The notes below the pieces were generated by a model, which was not told where the DNA came from, made no database searches, and worked only from the letters and a program-made list of their open reading frames with translations. Made by a program: the position numbers and the translations under genes. A DNA stretch of 64,000 bases from assembly GCF_001433995.1 (NCBI RefSeq), contig NZ_AZCX01000001.1, forward strand, positions 124,001-188,000. Reading direction: 5' to 3'. How positions within the stretch are numbered: the first letter of the stretch is position 1; each line of letters opens with the position of its first letter. Below are positions 18,406 through 26,730 of the stretch, in pieces. Source of the stretch: Secundilactobacillus kimchicus JCM 15530 (GTDB lineage Bacteria; Bacillota; Bacilli; Lactobacillales; Lactobacillaceae).

Positions 18406-19425
18406 TTACTCTTGGGTAAAGTCGACAACCATTCGGCCGACAATTTTCCCAGCTTTCATTTCGTCAATGATGTCGTTAATTTCACTTAGACGGCGTTTTT
18501 GGACGATAGGATGAACGCGACCTTCTGCACCAAATTGGAAAGTTTCAGCCAAGTCTTGACGGGTCCCAACTAGGGAACCTGCAACTTGGATTCCGTCAAG
18601 GACGGTTTTAGCGATGTTGAGTGCCATATCACCTTGTGGCAAGGCAACGGCAACTAGCCGGCCATCTGGTCGCAAAGCGTTAACGGATTGGGTAAAGGCA
18701 TCTTTATTAACCGCTGTGACTTGGGCGTTGTGAACCCCGCCAACCTGTTTTTGAATTTCGTCAGCAACATCTTGAGTGTGACGGTTAATCAAAATGTCGG
18801 CCCCATCTTTTTTGGCAGCGGCCAACTTATCATCGTTTCCATCAACGGCAACCACGTGAGCGCCGAAAACGTTTTTAGCATATTGGATGGCTAAGTTTCC
18901 TAAGCCCCCGGCACCAACCACTTCGACCCATTGACCGGGCTTGGTTTCACCAACTTTAAGCGCTTTGTACATGGTGACTCCAGCACAGGTCAGAGACGTT
19001 GCTTCAACGGGATCCAGACCGTCTGGAACCTTAACCGCGTAATTAGCGTCAACAATGACTTGTTGGGCCATGGCGCCGTCAACGGTAAAACCAGAGTTTT
19101 GGACGTTGCGGCAGAAGGTTTCACGACCGGTTAAGCAGTACTCACAGTGGCCGCAGCCCTTGTAGAACCAGGCGATTGACACACGGTCACCAATTTTTAG
19201 GTTATCAACACCTTCGCCAAGCTTCGATACAATCCCGACGCCTTCGTGGCCGATAATGCGGCCAGGAACTTTGCCAAAATCACCGGCGGCAACGTGCAAG
19301 TCCGTGTGGCATAACCCACAGTATTCAACATCTACTAACGCTTCACCATAGTTTAAGGACCGAAGGGTGACATCCTTCACGTCAACGTAGCCATCTACTG
19401 GATCACGTACAACTGCTGCTTTCAT
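18406..19425 (-). CDS. adhP: Zinc-dependent alcohol dehydrogenase (AdhP type)
   Basis: 339 aa. Interconverts primary alcohols and aldehydes with NAD(H). Catalytic zinc ligands lie in [11 protein letters not shown] and GHEGVG; the structural zinc site is [16 protein letters not shown]. The Rossmann motif is [15 protein letters not shown]. In a heterofermentative lactic acid bacterium it would reoxidise NADH by making ethanol. Monocistronic, with a promoter overlapped by a Rex-like operator, consistent with redox control. Confidence 0.95.
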   Translation of the reverse strand: MKAAVVRDPVDGYVDVKDVTLRSLNYGEALVDVEYCGLCHTDLHVAAGDFGKVPGRIIGHEGVGIVSKLGEGVDNLKIGDRVSIAWFYKGCGHCEYCLTGRETFCRNVQNSGFTVDGAMAQQVIVDANYAVKVPDGLDPVEATSLTCAGVTMYKALKVGETKPGQWVEVVGAGGLGNLAIQYAKNVFGAHVVAVDGNDDKLAAAKKDGADILINRHTQDVADEIQKQVGGVHNAQVTAVNKDAFTQSVNALRPDGRLVAVALPQGDMALNIAKTVLDGIQVAGSLVGTRQDLAETFQFGAEGRVHPIVQKRRLSEINDIIDEMKAGKIVGRMVVDFTQE

Positions 19426-19472
19426 TTGATAGACCTCTTTCTGTTTAATTCGTATTGTTTTTCACAAGGTCT

Positions 19473-19501
19473 ATTTAACCACATTGTGAATTAATTTTCA
19501 A
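19473..19501 (-). promoter_or_regulatory. adhP promoter with Rex-like operator
   Basis: Read on the minus strand, the -35 is TTGAAA (19496-19501) and the -10 is TTAAAT (19473-19478), spaced 17. The 18 bases at 19484-19501 read TTGTGAA-TTAA-TTTTCAA, matching the Rex box TTGTGAA-N4-TTCACAA in 12 of 14 arm positions. A further TTCACAA half-site is at 19461-19467. Rex controls alcohol dehydrogenases by the NADH/NAD ratio in many Firmicutes. Confidence 0.6.
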
Positions 19502-19756
19502 GCCGTTCTGGTTTGTTTTCGAGGTTTCTTTCGGGATTTTTAAATATTTCGAAAACGGCTGAGTGTTTTCATCCCCAATCTGAACAGTGAGTGGGTTTAA
19601 TTTGCTAGGATTATGAGAAAATCGGTGGCAGCATCTCGCCAAAAAGAATCGAGTATAGTATGATAAAAGAGTGTGATAATGAATAAAAAGTAATAATGAA
19701 GCCAGCGTTTTTAGCGCTGGCTTAACGAAATCTGATATTAGGGGAGTTCATTGATA
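19502..19756 (+). other. Intergenic region upstream of the two-component system
   Basis: This is the rest of the 331-base gap between divergent adhP and the response regulator. It is AT-rich with no convincing ORF. A TATGAT near 19658 may be a -10 element. A perfect 9-bp hairpin, AAGCCAGCG (19699-19707) with CGCTGGCTT (19715-19723), lies 34 bases before the start codon. It lacks a T-run after it, so it is more likely a 5' UTR structure than a terminator. Confidence 0.5.
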
Positions 19757-20446
19757 ATGAGTCGTATTTTAATTATTGAAGATGAAGAAAACTTGGCCCG
19801 ATTTGTGGACCTAGAATTGAAACATGAAGGCTATGAAACCGAGGTTCAATACGACGGTCGTAAGGGACTGGACGCAGCATTAAAACAAGATTTTGATGTA
19901 ATTTTACTTGATTTGATGTTGCCTGAACTGAATGGGATTGACGTTGCTCGCCGGATTCGGGAAATTAAGAGTACGCCAATCATCATGATGACGGCGCGCG
20001 ACTCTGTTATTGACCGGGTCTCCGGATTTGATCATGGGGCTGACGACTACATCGTTAAGCCGTTTGCTATTGAAGAACTGTTGGCTCGGGTTCGGGCGTT
20101 GTTACGTCGGATTCACATCGAAAGCGAGCAAAAAGATTTCAAACAAACGACGGTCACGTATAAGGACTTGACCATTGAAAAGGAAAATCGGGTAGTCCGT
20201 CGTGGTGACGAAGTGATCAACCTGACTAAACGGGAGTACGAATTGCTGTTAACCTTGATGGAAAACGTTAACGTTGTTTTGGCCCGGGATGTCTTGTTAA
20301 ACAAGGTCTGGGGTTATGAATCCGAAGTTGAAACGAACGTGGTCGACGTTTATGTGCGTTACCTCAGAAACAAAATTGACCGGTCTGGCGACGATAAGAG
20401 CTATATTCAAACCGTCCGTGGGACTGGGTATGTGATGCGTGATTAA
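19757..20446 (+). CDS. arlR: OmpR/PhoB family response regulator (ArlR/CsrR-like)
   Basis: 229 aa from ATG 19757, after TAGGGGAG. The receiver domain has the phosphoacceptor in VILLDLMLPELNG, the switch Thr in MMTARDS and Lys in YIVKPF. The C-terminal winged helix (about 130-229) has LTKREYELLLTLMENVN and ETNVVDVYVRYLRNKID. The sensor kinase starts three bases after the stop. The pair most resembles ArlRS/CsrRS, which governs surface and adhesion genes, but the regulon here cannot be told. Confidence 0.9.
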   Translation: MSRILIIEDEENLARFVDLELKHEGYETEVQYDGRKGLDAALKQDFDVILLDLMLPELNGIDVARRIREIKSTPIIMMTARDSVIDRVSGFDHGADDYIVKPFAIEELLARVRALLRRIHIESEQKDFKQTTVTYKDLTIEKENRVVRRGDEVINLTKREYELLLTLMENVNVVLARDVLLNKVWGYESEVETNVVDVYVRYLRNKIDRSGDDKSYIQTVRGTGYVMRD

Positions 20447-20448
20447 TC

Positions 20449-22113
20449 ATGACCCAAACTAGTTCTGAAAATAACCAGCCGATTCGAAAACACCGCCGGT
20501 TATCCATCAAGTGGAAATGGGCGCTAGGGACGGCCTTAGGCGTGTTTATTCTCTTTTTGGCCTTTTCAGGGTTACTCTACCGCGGCTTTTCTGGGGTTTT
20601 GTATAACCAGGAAAGAAATCACGTGAGCAGCACTTTGGATACGGTGTTGAGCCGGGTCGACAACTTGCAGGGCCACTTTAATAAGGCAACGGTTAGTTCG
20701 GCCTTACAGCCATCTTTGACCCAACCCAGTGGGTCAGTGAGCGCTGAGTCCAAGCTGTATCAGAATTCTCTGATTACGGATTTGTCCCGTGATAGTACGA
20801 CCGTTGTTGTGTATGATGCTAATCGAAAACAGGTCTTTAGTTCTCGAGATACTCAAATAACAGCACCTGAATTTTCTAGCAAACGAACGATTACGGCAAA
20901 AAGTCAGGGGGCCTTTGATGGTCTCGTCGGATTTAGCCCGATTTATTCGGTGGATCGTCATAAGTTGCTTGGTTATGTTCAAGTCACAAACGCAATGGGT
21001 GAGTATAAAAATGCTCGCAGTAAACTTATCGCGATTCTAACGGTGTTAATCATTTCCGCGGTCTTTGTTGCAGCCCTCTTTGGTTACATTTTATCAGCGT
21101 ATCTATTACGACCCGTCGTGGCGTTGAATGACACAATTCGGGCGGTCCAATCAGATCCTCAATCGGAAGAGCGCGTTCCGGTGACGAAGCGTGATGATGA
21201 GCTGGCCGATTTAGGGAATCTGTTTAACGACATGTTAGATCAGATGCAACGTTATATTGATCAGCAGCAGCAATTTGTCGAGGATGTTTCCCATGAATTG
21301 CGGACGCCAGTGGCGGTTATTCAAGGTCACATTGAAATGTTGCAACGGTGGGGGAAGGATGATCCGACCGTTTTGAATGAATCGCTGTCAGCTGCGATGC
21401 AAGAAACTAAGCGGATGCAGAGCTTGGTCGCTGAAATGCTCGATTTAACTCGGGCCGAACAGATTGAAATTACCCTCAATAACGAAACGACGGATGTGAA
21501 GGAAGTGGTTAACCAAGTTTTTAACGACTTCAAGATGATTCATCCGGACTTTACGTTTATCTTAGACGATGACGTGTCGAAGCCTGCCTATGCTCAGATT
21601 TACCGTAATCACCTCGAACAAGTCCTGATTATTCTGTTGGATAATGCTGTGAAGTATTCGGTTAAGCGCAAGGAGATTCATATGTCGTTAGCCGAAGGTG
21701 CTAGTACCGTCGAAATCGCGGTTCAAGATTTCGGTGAGGGGTTATCTGAGGAAAACGTTAAACGAGTCTTTAACCGGTTTTACCGGGTTGATAAAGCGCG
21801 TAGTCGAAATAAGGGTGGAAACGGGCTTGGTCTGTCAATTGCGCAGCGCCTGATAGAGGCTTATCATGGCAAGATTAGTATTGAAAGTGCCCTGGGGTAC
21901 GGTTCGGTGTTCCAAATTGTATTGCCACTCTTATCTGAACAGGAAAGGCAACAGTTGGATTCAGCCAAAGCAGCAACGGCTAAACCGAAGACGCCAGCGA
22001 TGCTGCCAACAAATCTAGGTGCTAATCAGAAGGCTGACGACGCTGATTCAACGCCAAGCGCACCCGGGGTGTACCGAGCGGGTTCACCAACTGAACATGA
22101 TCATGAGTCATAG
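20449..22113 (+). CDS. arlS: Sensor histidine kinase (ArlS/CsrS-like)
   Basis: 554 aa. TM1 at about residues 24-46, an extracellular domain of roughly 140 residues, TM2 near 192-214, then HAMP. The HisKA box is DVSHELRTPVAVIQGH with phosphoacceptor His282. ATPase boxes are ILLDNAVKYS (N), DFGEGLS (G1) and GGNGLGLS (G2). The family usually ends soon after the ATPase domain; this one has about 55 extra residues rich in Ala, Thr, Pro and Asp ending EHDHES, probably disordered. Cognate partner of the regulator just upstream. Confidence 0.9.
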   Translation: MTQTSSENNQPIRKHRRLSIKWKWALGTALGVFILFLAFSGLLYRGFSGVLYNQERNHVSSTLDTVLSRVDNLQGHFNKATVSSALQPSLTQPSGSVSAESKLYQNSLITDLSRDSTTVVVYDANRKQVFSSRDTQITAPEFSSKRTITAKSQGAFDGLVGFSPIYSVDRHKLLGYVQVTNAMGEYKNARSKLIAILTVLIISAVFVAALFGYILSAYLLRPVVALNDTIRAVQSDPQSEERVPVTKRDDELADLGNLFNDMLDQMQRYIDQQQQFVEDVSHELRTPVAVIQGHIEMLQRWGKDDPTVLNESLSAAMQETKRMQSLVAEMLDLTRAEQIEITLNNETTDVKEVVNQVFNDFKMIHPDFTFILDDDVSKPAYAQIYRNHLEQVLIILLDNAVKYSVKRKEIHMSLAEGASTVEIAVQDFGEGLSEENVKRVFNRFYRVDKARSRNKGGNGLGLSIAQRLIEAYHGKISIESALGYGSVFQIVLPLLSEQERQQLDSAKAATAKPKTPAMLPTNLGANQKADDADSTPSAPGVYRAGSPTEHDHES

Positions 22114-22143
22114 CCGTTGATCATTTTTAAACGATAACTTAAA

Positions 22144-22188
22144 GAAGCGATGGATTCCCAGGTATTCTGGTTAGCCATCGCTTTTTTG
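22144..22188 (+). terminator. Terminator after the two-component operon
   Basis: AAGCGATGG pairs with CCATCGCTT, followed by a T-run. Confidence 0.85.
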
Positions 22189-22201
22189 ATTGAAAAAACG
22201 A

Positions 22202-22234
22202 AAACACCCTGCTACCAATTTCAGCAGGATGTTT
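22202..22234 (-). terminator. Terminator of yidC
   Basis: On the minus strand, ACATCCTGCT pairs with AGCAGGGTGT and is followed by TTTTCGTTTTTTC. Confidence 0.75.
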
Positions 22235-22250
22235 GTGATTGATGATTCAA

Positions 22251-23183
22251 TTAATCGTGGTGGTGCCGTTGCTTGCCGGCGTTTCGTTGACGATTGTTAC
22301 GCGGAGCCGGTTGTGTTGTTGCGCTTGATCCGTTTGATTGAGTAGGCGTGACTGCTGGCTCAGGGATGTCAACATCAACGATCTTAGGCGGATTCTTTTT
22401 CATTTCGGCTTCAATTTGGCGCCGAATCCGTGGCCGAGCCATGTTCACTAAGAGCGTTTGTAAGCAGGCAAACAGGCCACCAATAAAGAAGTAAAGGCCG
22501 AGCCCAGCCGGTGCTGATAAGGTGATGAATAGGATGAATGCGGGGCTGATCACCATAGTCATGCGCATTGTTTTTCGCTGCTCAGCCGGCATACCAATCA
22601 TTGAGAGGTAACCTTGAAGAAAGTATGACAGAAATGACAAGATTGCGAGAACAATGGACGGCTTACCAAGGTTGATACCGAAAAAGACACTGGATGATAG
22701 TTCAGGTGAATATTGGATGGCTGCATAGAGTGCAGCGAAAATTGGCATTTGAATCAGAAGTGGCAAACAACCGATTCCGCCTGTCATACTGATGCCGTTG
22801 TCACGGTACAATTGCATCATTTGTTGGCTAGCGGCCGCCTGTTCTTCAGGTGTCTTAGCGTTTTTTTGCCGTTCTTGCAACTTGGTCATGTGGGGCCGAA
22901 TCGCGTTCATTTTCTCCATTTGCACAGTGGATTTTCGCATTTGGCTCATCATAACGGGCAGTAGCACTAACCGGACAATGATTGTCACGGCGATAATGGC
23001 CCAGCCATATGAGTGCCCTAACAAGTTAGCGGCCCACTCCATGACGTGTTGGCCAGGAACAGCTAAGTAATCATAAACTAAGCCAAAGGGCTTACCGCTC
23101 TTTGTTCGTTGGACACACCCACTTAAGAACAGCGTGAGGACACCCAACAGTAGAGCGAGTTGAATCGGTTTTTTATTCTTCAT
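22251..23183 (-). CDS. yidC: Membrane protein insertase YidC (lipoprotein form)
   Basis: 310 aa. Inserts and folds membrane proteins with or without Sec. A lipoprotein signal ends LFLSGC, with Cys23 as lipidation site. The conserved core includes GWAIIAVTIIVRLVLLPVM with the substrate-groove Arg, GCLPLLIQMPIF and the following membrane segments. The C-terminal tail (about 245-310) is charged and ends in a His/Arg-rich stretch, as in YidC2-type proteins that help ribosome docking. Lactobacilli usually have a second copy near rnpA; that locus is outside the window. Confidence 0.95.
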   Translation of the reverse strand: MKNKKPIQLALLLGVLTLFLSGCVQRTKSGKPFGLVYDYLAVPGQHVMEWAANLLGHSYGWAIIAVTIIVRLVLLPVMMSQMRKSTVQMEKMNAIRPHMTKLQERQKNAKTPEEQAAASQQMMQLYRDNGISMTGGIGCLPLLIQMPIFAALYAAIQYSPELSSSVFFGINLGKPSIVLAILSFLSYFLQGYLSMIGMPAEQRKTMRMTMVISPAFILFITLSAPAGLGLYFFIGGLFACLQTLLVNMARPRIRRQIEAEMKKNPPKIVDVDIPEPAVTPTQSNGSSATTQPAPRNNRQRNAGKQRHHHD

Positions 23184-23256
23184 TTGATTTGGCTCAATTC
23201 CTTCCAGGGATTAAATTACACAACAGGATAAATCTTACTGTATTAAGGAAAGTTTT

Positions 23257-23529
23257 TCAATTACTTATAAAAAATTGTCGAAAAGATTCGGGTGCTTGGC
23301 TGGTCACTGTGACGCTGTCAATTCGTGCAAACGGGCTTGGACTATGCTTGATGGCTGATAAAAAAATAGCCATGTCAGGATCAGCACCTTCTGCTCGGAT
23401 GATGACTGCCCCAGACTGATCATTTCGAACCCAGCCGGTAATGTTGTTTTGGTCAGCGAGTCGTTTTGTTGACCAACGAAATCCCACGCCCTGGACGAGA
23501 CCTGTCACTGTGATTAAACTTGATTTCAT
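23257..23529 (-). CDS. acyP: Acylphosphatase
   Basis: 90 aa. Hydrolyses carboxyl-phosphate bonds. Signature GLVQGVGFRW carries the catalytic Arg; VRNDQSGAV carries the Asn. GGAGGG lies before the ATG. Adjacent to yidC on the same strand and divergent from the RNA methyltransferase, an arrangement common in lactobacilli. Confidence 0.95.
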   Translation of the reverse strand: MKSSLITVTGLVQGVGFRWSTKRLADQNNITGWVRNDQSGAVIIRAEGADPDMAIFLSAIKHSPSPFARIDSVTVTSQAPESFRQFFISN

Positions 23530-23594
23530 ATCTTACCCTCCCAAATCGTGCTAAACTGTATAAGGACATTATAAACTACAAGAAGAGGGTTCAC

Positions 23595-24377
23595 ATGCGA
23601 GAAAAAATTACCTCAACGCAAAATGCGCGAGTAAAACGTTGGCAACATTTAACAACGAAAAAGGGGCACCAAAAATATCAGGCTTATCTGATTGAGGGAT
23701 GGCATACCGTTGGTGACGCTATCCAAGCGGGGCGACCGTTGACAGCTATTATTGGGACGCACGAGCAACTCACAAATCATGGGGCTGTGTTACCAGATTC
23801 AGTTGATCAATTTGAAGTGAGTGCCGACATCGTCAAAAAATTATCTGATACCGTGACGCCACAAGGAATATTTGCCGTCGTGACCATTTCGGAAACCGCG
23901 ACGGTAACGCCTGAAAAGGCAACGGGTGGCTGGTTGCTGTTAGACCACGTTGCCGATCCAGGTAACATTGGGACGATGGTCAGAACGGCGGACGCGGCTG
24001 GGTTTAGTGGCGTCGTCTTTGGCCACGGGACGTCTAGTCAATATAATCCTAAGGTTATCCGGGCGATGCAGGGGAGCCAATTTCACATCAGCTTAGTGGC
24101 GGGTGACTTAGGTGATTGGATCGCCCGGTTTAAGGAGCGCGAATTAGCCGTTTATGGCTCCGCACTGAATCCGGCGGCCAAGGATTACCGAACCGTGTCA
24201 CCGACGACGACCTTCGCGATCATTATGGGCAATGAAGGCCAAGGCATGACAGCTGACTTGTTGGCTGAGACGACAGCAAACCTCTATATTCCCATAAAGG
24301 GGCAGGCAGAATCGTTGAATGTTGGGGTTGCGGCTGGAGTTTTAATGTTTCAGTTAAATTCCCACTTGCTCGATTAA
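23595..24377 (+). CDS. TrmH/SpoU family RNA 2'-O-methyltransferase
   Basis: 260 aa from ATG 23595 after AGAGGG; the longer frame lacks a ribosome binding site. An N-terminal substrate-binding domain (TSTQNARVKRWQHLTTKKG) is followed by a SPOUT domain with DHVADPGNIGTMVRTADAAG, IIMGNEGQGM and SLNVGVAAGVLMF. This is the RlmB/TsnR-like branch; the modified nucleotide is not inferable. Confidence 0.93.
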   Translation: MREKITSTQNARVKRWQHLTTKKGHQKYQAYLIEGWHTVGDAIQAGRPLTAIIGTHEQLTNHGAVLPDSVDQFEVSADIVKKLSDTVTPQGIFAVVTISETATVTPEKATGGWLLLDHVADPGNIGTMVRTADAAGFSGVVFGHGTSSQYNPKVIRAMQGSQFHISLVAGDLGDWIARFKERELAVYGSALNPAAKDYRTVSPTTTFAIIMGNEGQGMTADLLAETTANLYIPIKGQAESLNVGVAAGVLMFQLNSHLLD

Positions 24378-24461
24378 TAATGTTTCTAAATACTTGTTTT
24401 TTTCCGCTATCTTTTGTATAGTGAAGCCAATTAAACTTACTTATTGTAAAGGAAGCGTTCT

Positions 24462-24980
24462 ATGAAGACCACTGAATGGCGTCAAGATTCTGAATATGTC
24501 GCGTTAGTTAGCGACTTATTGGCTATGCCAGAAGTTCAAAAACTGGCTGATTACACGCAACATCATCATTCGAATCGATTAGATCACTCGATATCAGTAT
24601 CTTACAACAGTTATTTAATTGCGAAAAAGCATGGTTTAAATACCCGCGCGACTGCCAGAGCCGGGCTACTACACGACTTGTTTTATTACGACTGGCGAAC
24701 GACCAAGTTCAATCTGGGGTCACACGCCTTTATTCATCCCCGAGTTGCCCTCCGAAACGCTGAAAAGTTGACGGAACTGACACCGATGGAAAAAGATATC
24801 ATCTTAAAACACATGTGGGGTGCGACATCTGCCTTACCGAAGTATCGCGAAAGCTTCATTGTCAGCCTAGTTGATGATTACGAAGCGATTAACGAGTTTT
24901 TCGGTCCGGCACAGTTAAAGTTCAGGCGCTGGCGTCGGATCAGCTTGAAGCAACGGATTTTAAACCAGCTCGAAAAGTAA
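24462..24980 (+). CDS. HD domain-containing protein
   Basis: 172 aa. A metal-dependent phosphohydrolase fold: HSNRLDHSISVSYNSYLIAK carries the first His, LLHDLFYYDWR the HD pair, and IILKHMWGA a later His. Substrate unknown. Starts after AAAGGAAG and is followed 18 bases later by an HxlR regulator, so the two are probably one transcript. Confidence 0.85.
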   Translation: MKTTEWRQDSEYVALVSDLLAMPEVQKLADYTQHHHSNRLDHSISVSYNSYLIAKKHGLNTRATARAGLLHDLFYYDWRTTKFNLGSHAFIHPRVALRNAEKLTELTPMEKDIILKHMWGATSALPKYRESFIVSLVDDYEAINEFFGPAQLKFRRWRRISLKQRILNQLEK

Positions 24981-24998
24981 ATTTTGGAGGCGGAAAGT

Positions 24999-25385
24999 AT
25001 GGTAGAAGTCGCTAATGGAACTGCAGTTTCAACCGAAGACTTTGAACTCTGTCCTAAATTTGAAAAGACGTTTTCGATTTTGGGTAAGAAGTGGAACGGT
25101 TTAATTATCGATGTGTTGTTGAACTTGGGACCGCAACGGTTTAAAGATATTGCAAGCAAGGTGACCAAGTGTTCCGACCGGGTGTTGGTTGAACGGCTAA
25201 AGGAACTTGAGATGGAAGGCATCGTGATTCGTAAGACGTATGCTGATTCGGCTTTGATTGAGTATGCGCTGACGGCGAAGGGCCGCGATTTATCAAGTGT
25301 GATGCAAACGGTTCATACTTGGGCTGAAAATTGGTATGATACAGAATCAAAAGCGAGTGTTGACCAATGTCACCAACCGCTGTAA
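24999..25385 (+). CDS. HxlR family winged-helix transcriptional regulator
   Basis: 128 aa from ATG 24999, which has GGAGGCGG upstream. Family signature FELCPKFEKTFSILGKKWNG, then RFKDIASKVTKCSDRVLVERLKELEMEG. The N-terminal Cys is the one used for thiol sensing in some HxlR proteins (such as HypR and YodB); whether it senses redox here is unknown. No obvious neighbouring target except the HD gene. Its 3' end contains the pheST promoter. Confidence 0.9.
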   Translation: MVEVANGTAVSTEDFELCPKFEKTFSILGKKWNGLIIDVLLNLGPQRFKDIASKVTKCSDRVLVERLKELEMEGIVIRKTYADSALIEYALTAKGRDLSSVMQTVHTWAENWYDTESKASVDQCHQPL

Positions 25386-25388
25386 ACT
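25360..25388 (+). promoter_or_regulatory. pheST promoter
   Basis: TTGACC (25360-25365), a 17-base spacer, and TAAACT (25383-25388) with TG just before it. It lies inside the last codons of the HxlR gene and starts the Phe T-box transcript near 25395. Confidence 0.6.
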
Positions 25389-25394
25389 AATTAA

Positions 25395-25655
25395 GGTAAA
25401 TAAATGGAACATTAAATGCGTTGACGAGAGATTAGTATTGCGTGAAGGGTCACAGAGAGAAGGCCGATTGTCTGAGAGGCCTTCGATAATTGACGTAAGA
25501 ATTCACTCTCTGAGCAGGGATTGGGCGTTAGTAATAACAAAAAATCTTCCGGTTAATTAGCCGTTATTCAATTACCAAGTGACACTTTACGAGTGTAACT
25601 AGGGTGGTACCGCGTTGACTTCGTCCCTTTTTTTAGGGGCGGAGTTTTTTTATTT
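25395..25655 (+). promoter_or_regulatory. Phenylalanine T-box riboswitch
   Basis: About 260 bases of leader before pheS. The specifier loop GAATTCACTC gives the Phe codon TTC at 25502-25504. The T-box AGGGTGGTACCGCG is at 25601-25614. The terminator GACTTCGTCCC...GGGGCGGAGTT followed by seven T is at about 25617-25652. It would read through when uncharged tRNA-Phe is present. Confidence 0.93.
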
Positions 25656-25674
25656 GATTTAAGGAGGAAATAAC

Positions 25675-26721
25675 ATGAGTTTACGCGACCAACTTGAAGA
25701 AATTCGAGACAACCATTTAAAAGCGATTGAGGAGCTCAGCGACTTGAAAAGTCTTGAGGACTTGCGGGTCAAACTCTTAGGTAAAAAGGGGCCGATCACT
25801 CAGGCCCTACGAGGCATGAAGGACCTTTCTGCAGAGGAACGACCAGCTTTTGGGCAGTTTGCTAACCAAGTTCGTGACCAACTGCAGTCTAAGTTGGAAA
25901 ACCGGCGCGACCAGCTTAAACAAGCAGCTTTGAACCGGCAATTAGTTCAGGAAAAAATTGACGTGACGTTACCTGGAACGCCAGTGGCTCAAGGGCAACC
26001 GCACGTGATTCAACAAATTATTGACCAACTTGAGGACCTCTTTATCGGTTTGGGTTACCAAATTTTAACCGGGCCCGAAGTTGAAGAGGACCGTTACAAT
26101 TTTGAAATGATGAACTTACCAAAGGATCACCCAGCCCGTGATATGCAAGATACGTTCTACATCACAAATGAAATTTTGATGCGGACACAAACCTCGCCAA
26201 TGCAGGCACGGGCAATGGAGACTCACGATTTCAGTCAGGGACCGCTAAAAATGATCTCGCCAGGCGTTGTTTACCGCCGGGATACAGACGATCCCACGCA
26301 CTCTCACCAATTCCATCAGGTGGAGGGATTGGTCATTGACAAGCACATCACGATGGCTGATCTAAAAGGTACCTTACAACTAGTGGCTCATGAATTGTTC
26401 GGTGATCGATTTGACGTTCGGTTACGACCGAGCTATTTCCCATTCACGGAACCATCTGTTGAAGCCGACATTACCTGTTTTAACTGTGGTGGCAAAGGTT
26501 GTGCTGTTTGCAAGTATACTGGCTGGATTGAAGTTCTAGGTGCTGGGATGGTTCATCCCAACGTCCTAAAAATGGCCGGTGTTGACCCAGAAGTTTATGG
26601 CGGGTTCGCCTTTGGAATGGGCCCTGACCGGTTTGCAATGTTAAAATACGGAGTCGATGACATCCGGAATTTCTACCTCAATGACGAGCGTTTCTTAACT
26701 CAATTTTCTAAGAAAGGATAA
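25675..26721 (+). CDS. pheS: Phenylalanyl-tRNA synthetase alpha subunit
   Basis: 348 aa. Catalytic subunit of the heterotetramer. An N-terminal coiled coil (1-85) is followed by the class II core: [39 protein letters not shown] (motif 2) and [14 protein letters not shown] (motif 3). AAGGAGG precedes the ATG. Regulated by the T-box leader and followed nine bases later by pheT. Confidence 0.98.
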   Translation: MSLRDQLEEIRDNHLKAIEELSDLKSLEDLRVKLLGKKGPITQALRGMKDLSAEERPAFGQFANQVRDQLQSKLENRRDQLKQAALNRQLVQEKIDVTLPGTPVAQGQPHVIQQIIDQLEDLFIGLGYQILTGPEVEEDRYNFEMMNLPKDHPARDMQDTFYITNEILMRTQTSPMQARAMETHDFSQGPLKMISPGVVYRRDTDDPTHSHQFHQVEGLVIDKHITMADLKGTLQLVAHELFGDRFDVRLRPSYFPFTEPSVEADITCFNCGGKGCAVCKYTGWIEVLGAGMVHPNVLKMAGVDPEVYGGFAFGMGPDRFAMLKYGVDDIRNFYLNDERFLTQFSKKG

Positions 26722-26730
26722 TCGCAAACC

